A program made the position numbers and the translations under genes. Source: Romanomermis culicivorax (Eukaryota > Nematoda > Enoplea > Mermithida > Mermithidae). Taken from it: a stretch of 64,000 nucleotides of DNA. This document shows, in pieces, positions 34,201-44,347 of this stretch. The DNA lies in the NCBI GenBank assembly GCA_963922205.1, contig CAWUHX010000203.1, positions 161,465 to 225,464 on the forward strand, written 5' to 3'. Below the pieces are notes generated by a model, which saw only the letters and a list, made by a program, of their open reading frames with translations, searched no databases and was not told the origin of the DNA. The number at the start of each line of letters is the position of its first letter. Within the stretch, counting starts at the first letter, position 1.

Positions 34201-37200
34201 TGCCAGATGTCTTATCTATTGACGGCAGGAAACCGCATTAAAAAAGCTTCACCCATATCAAAGCTATGAAAGTCAGTACCGGTCGCCTTTTTTTTGGCTC
34301 ACCCTGTATATTTACATCAACCGAAAAAATTATTTTTTTGAGTATGGTTCCGAATGTTATCGAAACTTTTTGAACGATGAGGCATACAATCTTACGGTTT
34401 GGTGCAATGCAAAGATAACTGTGCAGGCTATAATGTGGTGCGTTAAAGTCTGTGGGAAACCAAGGGAGGCAAAAGTGATGGAAGTTTTCTGCAATAAAAA
34501 CTTTCACAAAATTATTTTAAAAAGGTCAAATTGTCTGCATTTTGTCATAATTTTTAATAACTTTGTAAATTGTCAAAAAATAATTTTTGAAATCAGCTAT
34601 AGATCCAATGAGAATAATTGTACTGTACATATAGTTACAGTGTAATGTTCATTATAGGTCATTAAAATTACGAATAAAAACTTCAACTATGAATTGAAAA
34701 ATTGTCATCATTTTATAGAATTTTTTTTTTCCGTAAAAAATGCATTAACTTTTGAACACTTGCTTTTCTTGTTGTCTGAATAAACGTAGAGGAAGTTTTA
34801 GAATGACAGTGTATAAATTATTCAGACGGGCTATTGCACTATAGAGTCAAATTTGCATATTAAAATACTTTTAAAATGATCAACTACAAAAGGTCATTTC
34901 AATCGTATTGCAATTTAAAAAATTTATAGCATTCTTGGAGTAGCGGGGCTTAATGAAGTAATGGGAATTTTAAAAATAGATTCATAGCATTCTTGGGATA
35001 ATAGGACACTTGAAGTAAAGAGACACAAGGATTGTTCAATATGCACACCGTACGTTTATACACATACATGAACAACATTCAATACCATCTACTATGCTTT
35101 CTTTGATTCAATCAATTACCCGAATTTACCCGCGGGTACCCGGGTATACCCAGGTAATTCGGGTACCCGGTGTGAACTCTAGTTGCAAGTTTTGTTTTTT
35201 TGTTCATTTTTCAAGTTTGCTCTTTCTTCACATTTGTTCAATTTCTTTTTTTCTCCAGGTTTGGTCAATTTCTTGTTTTTTCTCAAGGTTTGGTGGAATT
35301 TTTGTTGTTTTTTGTTCAAGTTTTGTTTTTTTCTTCAGTTCTGATAGTTTTGGTTGTTTCTTCTAGTTTGGTTATTTTCATCAAGTGTTTGATTGATTTT
35401 TTGTTGTTTGTTCTTCGATTTTTGTCACAAATGTTTTTTGTTCAAGTTTTGAATTCCTTTTCTTCAGGTTTGGTTTTTTTCTTCTTGTTTTGCCAATTTT
35501 TTGTTGTTTTTTCCTTTGGTTTAGTCGTTAGTTTTATTTTTTGTCAGGTTACAAGCTTTCGTTCTTTTCTTCGGGTTTGGTTTCTTCGTCAGGTTTGTTC
35601 GATTTTTGTTGTTTTTTGTTCAACTGTTGTCGATTTTTTGTTTTTCTTCAGATTTGGTCGATTTTTTGTTTTTTTCTTAGTTTTGATCGCAATTTCTGTT
35701 TTTTTCCAGGCTCCAAGTTTGTTTCTTCTCCAGGTTTGGTCGCGAAAACAATACCCGCTTATTCCGGTCGGAAAAATCGTCTTGAATCGTAATCCGACGA
35801 ATTATTTCGCCGACGTTGAACAAGCGGCTTTCAGCCCGGCCCATATGATACCCGGTATCGAACCGAGCCCGGACAAAATGTTGCAAGGCCGTTTATTCGC
35901 CTACACGGACACGCATTTTCATCGTTTGGGCGCCAATTATCAACAATTGGCGATTAATTGCCCGTATCGGGCTCGCGTCCACAATTACCAGAGGGATGGG
36001 CCGATGGCGTTTCACAATCAAGGTTTGATTAGATTTTTAATCCCTTAAGTGTATATACAGTGTTTCGAAAAATATGAAATTGTTCATTCAAAATGCATTC
36101 CTAGTGTTTTTGAAACGTAGTCGAATCTTCCAAATTTTTTCAAAAAATGGCAAATTTTTGATTCTAAATTCATCCTTAGGCTTTTTGAAACTAAGTTAAT
36201 CTTGTTACTATAAATTTGAAACCTTAAGTGCCAAATTTTTCCAAAAGTGGAAAGTTTTCGACTTGAAATTCATCCCTGGGTTTTTGCATAAAGTTCAAAA
36301 TCTAAAAGATAACGTTTAAATAATGTGGAAATTTCCGATGCAAAATGTTTCACAAGTCTTTTTGAAACTTACTTGAACCTGTTAGCTTAAAATTTAAAAC
36401 CTAAAATTCGATTTTTTTGAATATGAAATTTCTGATTAAAAAAATCATTTCTAGTCTTTCTTGACTTGACTTGAACCTTGCAGAAAATTAGAAACCTGAA
36501 GTTCGAAATATTTTCAAAAATTGTTAAATTTTTGATTTGAAAATCATCCCTAGTCTTTTCGAAACTTATTTGATACTGCTAAAAAAATTTGTAACTTAAA
36601 AATCGAAGTTTCTCTTTAAAATGTGCAATTTTCGCTGCGAATTTATTTTCTAGTTTTTTCGAAACTTACTGAAACTTGTTACCGCAAATTTAAATTGTGT
36701 TGTTTAGAATGTGAAACCGAAATTTAAAAATTTTTTAAAAAGTGAGGAATTTTTTATTCATAATTATTTTCTAGTCTTTTTGAGACTTACTCAAACCAGT
36801 TACTGACAATTTGAAACCTAATGTTCAAATATTTTTAGGGAAATGTGAAAATTCTGATTCAAAATTCTTTTTTAGTCTTTTTGAAAGTTACTCGGACCTG
36901 TTACTGTTAATTTGAAACCTTTATATTGAATTTTCGTCGATTTTTTATAAATTTCTATTCTGCACTTTTCTCCCCGGTGTCGATTCGGATTGTTAAGTGT
37001 CATTCTTTCCTTTGTTCCGTTGAATTCGTTTTCCAGTGCATTTATGTAAATTTTTGTGTTTATTTTTTCATTTTTTTATTTCTCAATTTTTTACGTCGTT
37101 TTTGTTGTGTTTTGTGTGTCTTGTGATTTGTTGCACTATTTCTTGCTGCTTTTCTTATTAGTTCTTTTTTGGTCTCTTATACTTATTATTTTGATTTTTT

Positions 37201-37993
37201 GTTTCCTTTTTCTAGTGCATTTTTATTTCGTTCTACTTTTTTTGTCATTAACTCTAAGTTTTTCAGATGGAGCGCCAAATTATTTTCCGAATAGTTTCGG
37301 CGGGCCGAAAGATGATTACAAAAGTTTCGCCGAACATAAATTTTTGTGCAGCGGCGACGTGCAACGTTACAATTCGTCCGACGAAGATAATTTCACGCAA
37401 CCGAAAATTTTTTGGAATAAAGTGATAAATTTTGTTCATGCTTTTAAAATAGCATTTGATAATGAGAATATGCTGCAGTGTGCCGTGGTTCCAAAGAAAA
37501 TTTGGATAAATTCGTTTAGAAAACTGACCTACATGAAAAACTAGAAGTTGGAAAAATCACGCCATTGATTTTGAAATGTTGAAATCATAAGAGGTACAGC
37601 AATTAATCGAAACAGGAATGGATATTGACCGCTCAAAATTCTAGACTCGTATCCGTAATGGAAATCGAATAATTTGGATTTTCAGAATCGAAACCGAAGC
37701 TGGAAGCGATATTCCAAAAAAAAATGGAATCGTTTTGCTTCAGAAAATCATTTAAGAGCCGTTTCTTTTTCTAATTAACATATTTTTCTATGTTAAAAAT
37801 TGTAATTTTTGGTTTTTTCTGCTTAAAATAGGTGCTAAACGAGGACGAGCGTAAAAGACTGGTAGAAAATATTGCCGGACATTTATCGAACGCCCAACCT
37901 TTCATACGCGAAAAAGTTGTGAACAATTTCGCCCATGTGGATCCGGATTTCGGGCGTCGTTTGACCAAGGCCTTGGCCGAAATGCGGACCAAA
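25210..37993 (+). CDS. ctl: Catalase (heme, clade 3 type), at least nine exons
   Basis: It breaks down hydrogen peroxide to water and oxygen, normally in peroxisome or cytosol. Exons: 25210-25275, 27532-27709, 27765-27875, 28891-29072, 30459-30638, 30697-30888, 35734-36022, 37267-37421 and 37832-37993. Phases agree at every junction and the exons give 505 residues, near the usual ~500. Catalytic His77 (VVHAKGAG) and Asn151 ([10 protein letters not shown]), proximal heme Tyr360 (RLFAYTDTH) and the [16 protein letters not shown] segment are present. The usual DTHRHRLG reads DTHFHRLG. All introns are GT-AG except intron 6, which begins GCGAGT. Two introns are 55-58 bp, others reach 4.8 kb. The C-terminal end after a donor at 37994 was not located, so a peroxisomal signal cannot be judged. 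The start is the only in-frame ATG in exon 1. Confidence 0.94.
25947..26268 (-). mobile_element. GCTAGCC-family MITE, copy 2 (catalase intron 1)
   Basis: It is inverted relative to copy 1. It starts ACATGTAACGGGGCCCTGAG, contains CAATGGCTAGCCATATGG and ends near TTATATAT. No ORF of interest. Confidence 0.7.
27367..27425. repeat. Strong hairpin in catalase intron 1
   Basis: Left arm AGCTAAGCTGCAGCTTAAC (27367-27385) pairs with 27407-27425 at 18 of 19 positions around a 21-nt loop. It lies about 105 bp upstream of exon 2, with a further partial AGCTGGAGCTTAAG copy next to it. Confidence 0.85.
29097..29660 (+). repeat. Tandem duplication (~300-bp units) in catalase intron 4
   Basis: Unit 1 (~29097-29394) and unit 2 (~29402-29660) share TTTCGGTAAC, a T-rich middle and AATAATAC(A/G)TGT near their ends. 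They are diverged and non-coding. Confidence 0.65.
30012..30382 (+). mobile_element. GCTAGCC-family MITE, copy 3 (catalase intron 4)
   Basis: It contains ATGGTTAGCCATATGATAGC, the shared GAAAAACTGAAAAATG region, and ends CCGTTACATGT about 75 bp before exon 5. The left end is eroded. Confidence 0.6.
31055..31331 (+). repeat. Splice-acceptor-like repeat, left part (catalase intron 6)
   Basis: Degenerate units of T-rich sequence followed by (C)AGGTTTG(G/A)TCGCA and CAAGTTTT recur. They continue at 35190-35733 beyond the inserted hAT element. They resemble the true acceptor/exon 7 junction CCAG|GTTTGGTCGCG. Confidence 0.65.
32063..32310 (+). repeat. Dispersed repeat, partner of 21606-21830
   Basis: It shares AATTCAAAAATTAGGCAAGC-type sequence with 21.7 kb. 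It is embedded in the hAT element. Confidence 0.6.
33170..33360 (+). repeat. Dispersed ~190-bp repeat, copy 2
   Basis: It is the partner of 21155-21345, with the same order of blocks (GGTATGAGG, TTGATCACTGGTTGCC, TTGGGGACCTCTG). Confidence 0.8.
33478..34306. mobile_element. mariner/Tc1-like MITE, 829 bp
   Basis: TA target sites bound it (33476-33477, 34307-34308). Left CAGGGTGGGGTGAGCTAAAA and right inverse CAGGGTGAGCCAAAAAAAAG match apart from a 4-bp indel. GGCGACC(A/G)GT(G/A)CTGAC follows further in on both sides. No transposase frame. Confidence 0.8.
35190..35733 (+). repeat. Splice-acceptor-like repeat array before catalase exon 7
   Basis: At least seven imperfect copies of T-rich tract plus CAGGTTTGGT(C)GA appear, for example near 35257, 35466, 35579, 35596 and 35648. 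The last precedes the real exon 7 at 35734. Several copies carry an AG usable as a 3' splice site. Confidence 0.7.
36100..36935 (+). repeat. Minisatellite in catalase intron 7, ~95-105-bp unit
   Basis: Nine diverged units each have CTAGTCTTTTTGAAACTTAC, ACCTGTTAC, AATTTGAAACC and a T-rich half. It occupies most of the 1.2-kb intron. Confidence 0.8.
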
Positions 37994-38124
37994 GTAAAAA
38001 AATTTCAGAGTTTTTCAAGCCTGCATTGCATGATGTCAAAACGTGGACACAAATACGGCCAGCGTTCGATGAATTCTGAGTTTTCTCAAATGGTTGCCGA
38101 AATCAATATTTTGAATATGGATAG

Positions 38125-38670
38125 AAGTACTATAGTAACTCCTCCAGAAATCGTCGGTCATATGGTTAGCTATTGGATGACCCCCAAGATTTTCCAATCC
38201 TTTGGCTAGCCAAATGGTAGTCATTCATAGGTATCTCCATACTTTTAGTTGGAAAAATACTGAAAAATGTCAATTTTTGAACAAAAAATGGTCAATAATA
38301 TTAATTTTCTCGGTGCTCCGCGATATGCAGGCCTGTAACCTGTACGTAATTCTGTAAAATTGGCCTTTCTGACTTGACTTTTTCTTAAAGAAAACAACCA
38401 AAGGTCCATTTTTTTCTTTTTTCAACACTTGAAACATTTGGGGGGCCATGGCCCCAACCCCCTACCTACAGATCTGGCGCCATGAATACATTTGCTTGCA
38501 ATTTTTTTAGGCAAAAACTGCCGTTTTTTCCGACTTTTTGGTGAAAAAATCAATTTTTCTTTCTTTCTCAGAGACCCCTCCCCCTAAAATTTTCGGGATC
38601 AGTGTCCTCCGGCCCCAAAAAAGTCGCCCGCACTCCCCCCTCCCCATGGACCTCAGGGCCCTGTTACATG
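38125..38670 (+). mobile_element. GCTAGCC-family MITE, copy 4 (after catalase exon 9)
   Basis: It contains CATATGGTTAGCTATTGG, the GAAAAATACTGAAAAATG block and ends CCCTGTTACATGT. It is longer than the others through an internal segment at about 38325-38475. Read-through of catalase exon 9 enters it. Confidence 0.65.
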
Positions 38671-39028
38671 TATGATTCTGAAGTCAACAAAATGTATGCA
38701 GAATTGAGAAAAAAGTCTTCCCACGTTATAATATTGGGAACAAGTCAAAAAACAAGAAAGACGATCATAATTCCAAGAAATTATCTTCGCTTTGCGACGA
38801 TTATGGTTGTTAAATAATTTCTTTGGACTGTATAATCAAATATTTTCCACATTTCTTAATCCGAAAAATACGCTTTTAGAATGACTCAGAAATGACATTA
38901 GTTAATTTGAAAACTAAATTTCTGTAGGGTAAAACGTAAGGCCGGAAAAATTTGAGGAGACGCCTCGATCTGGCCGAGGGACAGCAGCATTTCCGTTCGC
39001 GCCTATGAATTAAGCATTGCCGACCGAG
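38671..39028. other. AT-rich DNA downstream of catalase
   Basis: Nothing firm is seen. TTTCTGTAG|GGTAAAACGTAA near 38921-38941 could act as a tiny in-phase terminal exon for catalase (three codons then stop). This is speculative. Confidence 0.25.
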
Positions 39029-39238
39029 AAGTGTCATCAATTTGATTGGTTGAAAAAATTTGTCGATTTTTCATTTGTTTTCTGGGAAATTTTCTGTCTT
39101 AGTCTTAGGCTTAGGCTTAGACTCACGGTTAGGAAGCAGTAAACTACATTTTTTGACCAACCAAATTGATGATATAATTTTTTACGACCAATGAAATTGG
39201 TGACACAATTTTTTCGACCAATCAAATTGATGACACTT
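39029..39238. mobile_element. 210-bp MITE with TTAGGC repeats at its centre
   Basis: Left AAGTGTCATCAATTTGATTG is perfectly inverted at the right end. The right half repeats ACCAATNAAATTG(A/G)TGA three times. The centre (39096-39124) holds (TTAGGC)3-like sequence. Confidence 0.65.
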
Positions 39239-39264
39239 GTCGCCCTGCACTGCTTTGTCGCTGA

Positions 39265-40568
39265 CAGTGTTGCCAGATCAAATTTTTACAAATTGCAAGA
39301 TTTTTTAGAAAATAGTGCCAGAAAAATTCCAGATTGGTTTTGAATAATGACAGAACAATGCCAGATTTTCAATGCTAAAATAACGAGATTTCTTAAACAT
39401 AAAAATTAGAAAACTGATACTACAATAGGAACTTTATTCAATAATTTGCAGGAAATGGAAACTCTAAACGTTTGAATGTCAACAAAATTCATAAAATCAA
39501 TTTCTAAGCAAGCATCGCTATACTCCATTAATTTTGAAATGATCGATGCAGATAGGTCGCAGCCAAACTTTAATTCAAACTTATGGAAGGCTAGTTGACT
39601 AAATCAATAAATTTTTTCTCCATGATGCAGAGTCGCTCGTGATCACTCTGTTCAATCTGTTCAATCATTTCGCGATTATCGAAATTGATTTCTTGATCTC
39701 TAGTAAGGCTGCATTTGCCGAAACTCCGCCCGTTGCGTCGATCGTCTCAAAAGGAACGGAGTATAGTTACAACATCACATTCATATATCTTAGCATTAAA
39801 CAATTTTAACATATTTCACTAAACAATTTTAGCACATACTTTTGCACGATTCTTTTCGCCAGGCAAGGCAATGATGTGTACACAGAATAGAATCTAGCAT
39901 CCTGACTAGTAAACGGTTACGTAGCTTTGACTTTACAATATTAATCATTGAAAAAACTCGTTCAACTGATGCGTTGAAGAAGGGTAATGATGGTTAAGCA
40001 AATACAAAATTGCAAATGCTTCCAAAATGATTAGTTTCTTTAAAATTTTCTTGATGAAACGCGCTAAACCAAAAATTAAGAGGATCATTTGTATCTTCAA
40101 ACAACTCCTGCATTCATGGCAAAAGGCACTTTCACGATTAATTGCAACGTTTAAAAATGTTTGTAACATTGAACTGATGAGCAGTTAGTGACAAAGTACT
40201 GATCTCGGTTCAGAGGCTTTCATAATCGTAAATGATTTTTAATTAAGCCATGATAGTTGAAACATTGCATGTCATTCTTTCGCAAGGACATGCAACTCGA
40301 TGTTATTTACATAATGCACAAAAATAACAGTCGAAAACCTACAAGAACAAGGTGGATAACGAAAAGAATGAAATGCAATTCGGAAAAAAAGTTATGCCGC
40401 TTCTATTCTACATTGAATTTGGGCAAAATACTAAAATTCAGGGCCCGTAAAAACTTGACTTCCGAAAAATGTTAGAATAAAGTCAAAAGTCTGGAATTTA
40501 CGCCAGATATAATGCCAGGTGATTGCAAATAGTGCCAGATCTGGTATGGAAATTGCTGATCCACAGTG
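39265..40568 (-). mobile_element. Decayed hAT transposon
   Basis: It starts with the hAT-like end CAGTGTTGCCAGATC. TGCCAGA motifs repeat at both sides (39335, 39359, 40516, 40533). The minus strand between encodes the remains of a hAT transposase C-terminus. The right boundary is approximate and no target duplication was found. Confidence 0.5.
39848..39981 (-). pseudogene. hAT transposase C-terminal dimerisation remnant
   Basis: The minus-strand frame reads LPFFNASVERVFSMINIVKS, then KLRNRL, the signature of the hAT dimerisation (hATC) domain. A stop lies a few codons upstream and neighbouring frames are broken, so it is a relic. Confidence 0.75.
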
Positions 40569-41157
40569 TTTTCCTCATTCGCCCATTTTTGAGGAATTTT
40601 TTCTCTGAAATTGAGGAAATTTTTTTTATGTTTAGGCAACACTCTGGGAAAAAATTTTTTTGATGGTCAAGTTCATATTTTTATGTCAGATTGTCAGCCG
40701 TGACCATTTTTCCAGAAAATTTCTTAGATTCAGATTATTTTTTCAGAAATTCCCTTATTGCTTCATTATTTTCCAACAACGGTTGCATTTTTCCCTTATT
40801 TCCTAATTTCATGTAACAAATTATGGAAACTTCGCGAAAATTAACAGAATTTTTCTGCATTAATCAAAAGAAGAGAAATGCTTAGAATCTCAGTAGTCAT
40901 GAAAATGTACATACTAAAAGTTTTGACGATCAAATGGAAGTTGGAACATCTGCTCAAGCTGAACCCGAAATCCATGATAACAATGAATTTGCCGAAACAG
41001 TTGTTGGCTTGTGCTTTCCAGAATTCTGCAATTAATTCAGATGCCGAACAGTTAACTGGTCACAGTGATGATGAAGAAATGCTGCTATATGATGCACAAA
41101 AAGAATTTGCAACACAACAACAAAACAGTCGCTTCGATTCGAATCCATTGGCAATCT

Positions 41158-41226
41158 GAATTCACTTGGATAGAAAAGTTCTCAAATAATGAAGTCAAAT
41201 GTAGAATCTGTGAACAAAACAAATGA
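41158..41226 (+). pseudogene. BED/TTF-type zinc-finger relic
   Basis: A short frame reads EFTWIEKFSNNEVKCRICEQ then NK and stop. This resembles the N-terminal W...C-x2-C finger of hAT-derived proteins. An acidic open stretch (40878-41159, different frame) precedes it. It is too short to assign further. Confidence 0.4.
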
Positions 41227-41265
41227 ATTATTCTCTTGCTTGGCTCTTGTGAACTCACTTAAATA

Positions 41266-42852
41266 CCGTAATTATTCCAATAAACGGCGCGCCGTTTATT
41301 ATTTTTGTGGGTCCATTTGGTGCGCCGTTTATTAGAGGGCGCCGTTTATTAAAATTATCAGGCCACATCTTAATCCAATCTTGTTTCTTATTCTTTCATG
41401 GAATTTCAACAAGTAACGTTTCATCACCAAACAAGCACATATGGTTTGAATCAGAATCAGGGTTTTTTAGGCCAATTTGGAGACATCGCTCCTGAAAATT
41501 CTGATTGGCTCCTAAAAGTTTAGGGGCACAAGCCAAATTGGCTTGTAAAAATGAGAGCCTAACCACCCATTTTGATTAGGTTATGGGGCTTGCTGTGCGG
41601 AGATGCATTTTTATGCATTTTGAAATGAAAAATACCAAAAATTTTCCGGAGCTTCGCGCCGGATTTCAATTCATTTAGATTCTGGCATCATTTCTCTTGT
41701 GCGGCTAGAAAATGTCATCCTAGCTTATGCTTATAGCTTTTAGAAACCAGCATGTTATGCATGATTGTTTTGAAATTCAATTTCAAAAGTCAGGAACTTA
41801 CGTGGAGTGAATGAAATACAAGGGAAGTAACTTTTAATAATTTTTCTGATGAAATTGAGCCAATTTGTCATTTTTAAAGTGAGCAACTAAAAATTAATCT
41901 GTGCAACCAAATTTTTCCCCAAGTTACAGATGAACCTGGCTTGTGCGAAAAAACCCCGATGATTGATTTGAATAATGACTGATCTAATTTGTGAGCGTTA
42001 TTATTCCGTGTGTGATTAAGAATGTATTCAAAATGATTGATCTGTTATGTGGGCTCTACTGTGATTTTGAAAAGTGTTTTTGACTAAATTTGTTGAGGAA
42101 AACATCGTTTTTTACTACCACATTTATTTACAAAATTTTTAGTTTTGGCTGGTTGAAATTACTATTGGCCTGTAAAATTTCGAATTTAGAAGCCAAATGG
42201 CCTGTCGATAAAAACCAAAAAAACCTGATCAGAATATAAATCAATCAAAGTTTTATCATATTCTTCTTCAAGACCATGATCATCGAGAATAATTTTTGGA
42301 ATCGATTTTTCGATTCCAGCTTCGACGAAAGTCGAACTTTTGTTGACGCTATCCACTTATCTGCTAAATTTTCTCATTAAATGCCATACCTCTCTTCACC
42401 AAGGAAAGAAAAAGAAAACAAACAAAAACGAAAGATGAGAAGACAAAAGTAATGAAATAAAAACAAAAAAATAAAAACAACTAATGAAATTAAAAGAAAA
42501 AATAGAAAATAAATTATGTTCACTTATTTTGAGGCGGCTAGCAACTGGACGGTTTCCTCTTTTCTGCTGATTCTGAAATAGTTTTTAGCTTGAAATCCAA
42601 ACTGTACTTCTTTCTATTTTCGTGACTTGTAACCGATTCATCTAAAGACTGCATTCCACAGAAACTTTGCAAAAAATCAATAAAGCACAGCAAGCCACTG
42701 CAGTCAAAATGGATTTAAAAAAGCATGTTATTCCTCTAATAAACAGCTCATATGAATTTTACATTAACGATTCTTATGATTCTAATAGACGGCGAGCTGT
42801 TTATTAGAGGGCGCCGATTGTTTGAGGGCGCCTTTTATTCGAATAAATACGG
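41266..42852. mobile_element. 1.59-kb non-autonomous element with ~30-bp TIRs
   Basis: Left CCGTAATTATTCCAATAAAC (then GGCGC) and right inverse CCGTATTTATTCGAATAAAA (then GGCGC) are bordered by TA (41264-41265, 42853-42854). GGCGC/TTTATTAGAGGGCGCC motifs repeat next to both ends. No transposase. Confidence 0.65.
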
Positions 42853-42854
42853 TA

Positions 42855-43764
42855 TTTATTTATAAGCAGGTCATAGCTCGAAACTTTTTGGAAAAAATGT
42901 CGGTTTTTTGGCGGAGGAATAAGATGCAAGTTAATGCGAAACATTCAAAAAACACATCAGAAACGATTTTGAACGATTTTTAAGCAAAGAAACTAAAAAA
43001 TTGATGTTTCCTCATGAGAAAAAAATTTTGGGGTTTTTTCTCAAATGGAGCAAAAAGTTTTTGGCAGAAAAACACTGTGCTAATCTGGCAGCACTGGTCG
43101 CCGATGAAATTAGATACAGTAATTTCACACATTTCTGCGTCGAAAACAGCGTAATTGTCAGATCAATAGTTGCAAAATGATAATTTTCAGGTTTTGATCT
43201 CGTGCATTGGATGGTTGTTCTGGATTTTTCTGATATAATCAATTTTTTTCAAAATCCAAACCGTATAAATAATTTTTGGCTCGGCGAAGAACTCTGAGAT
43301 CTTGTAAAAGAATTTCTTCCTTGTTGCCTTGTAAAACGTTGGAGATGAACGAATTGTATTTTTCAGAAACAAGAACGTGCCAAATTGTAGCGTCATCAGC
43401 CTTTTCACGTTCACCATATGACATTACTTTATTTTTTGTTATTGTTTATTTTTTATATGCATTTATGCTATTTATACTATAGATTCGAGCTTCATAGAGG
43501 CCAATAAACTTAATATATAATCTCTGATTAAAGGAATGCGAGATTCCTTACAGGTTTTGTAAAATCTTATTTCCGTTTTGTCGGTTATTTCGTCTACTCC
43601 TTGAGTTTTATCGAAAAAGCATTTTGATTACAAATTTTAATGATTTCAAATGGTCAATTTTGATATGTTTATTTCAAAAATGCTAGTTTTATCAAAATTG
43701 GATATGTTTTTGTTATCCCGAATACACATTTTTTCTCTAAGGTCAGTTCCCGTCTTGCCCAAAC
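42855..43764. other. AT-rich spacer
   Basis: No supported gene or repeat lies between the TIR element and the Tc1-type element. Confidence 0.5.
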
Positions 43765-43766
43765 TA

Positions 43767-43955
43767 CAGTCCGACGCACAAACAACGCCGCGTTTGTGTT
43801 TGAAATTCAAACACTTCTCAAACAATCGGACAAACTTTGCTCAAACAGCACAAACAGTGTTTGAAGCAATTTTGTTTGTCATTTGTTTGAAAAGTGTTTG
43901 AAAAATGTTTGTGACCCTTTCTCGAAGTGTTTGTGGATTGTTTGAGGCGGCAATA
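43767..43955. repeat. Left TIR and subterminal CAAACA/TGTTTGA array
   Basis: The 23-bp terminal repeat is followed by about a dozen CAAAC or GTTTG motifs in both orientations. They are possible transposase or BEN-protein binding sites (inference). Confidence 0.8.
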
Positions 43956-44347
43956 AATAAAAGAAAAACAAGTGGTGACGCGTGTCATAAGTTGACAAGA
44001 AGATTAATGAACCTGTGAGTGTGTTATGACAAAGGTTGAATTTGTGCGTTGCGTTCCTTTATTGAAAAACAAAGATCTATTTACTATAAAATTATTATTA
44101 TACACAAATAGAATGGCCCAACTGTGGGTTACTGTATTTTTATGTGAAGATTCGATATCTATCATACATGTGTACCTGCAGAAAAACATCCAGATTCCAA
44201 GAATTTGAAATGAAAAATTTCCAGCAAAGTTTCATACTGTAATTAATAAAAGATTCACTTAACTGATTCTGGAATGCATTGAAGAAGAGTGAAAAAATCG
44301 GTGGCTTATTTTTGAAAATTAGTAAAATACAGAAGGAAATTTGAAGT

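Larger units (their letters stand above)
31332..35181. mobile_element. Non-autonomous hAT-type element, 3.85 kb
   Basis: The ends are TAGTGCCTCACAC and inverse TAGAGTTCACAC, each followed by CGGGTACCCGAATTACC-type inverted sequence. The 8-bp duplication GTTGCAAG lies at 31324-31331 and 35182-35189. No hAT transposase could be read inside. The interior holds two repeats shared with 21.2-21.8 kb and a nested mariner-like MITE. It sits in catalase intron 6 and accounts for most of that intron's length. Confidence 0.8.

Noticed and set aside
35200..36048. 282-residue Phe/Ser-rich frame
   Set aside because: Its first two thirds are the T-rich decoy-acceptor array; only the last part is real, as catalase exon 7.
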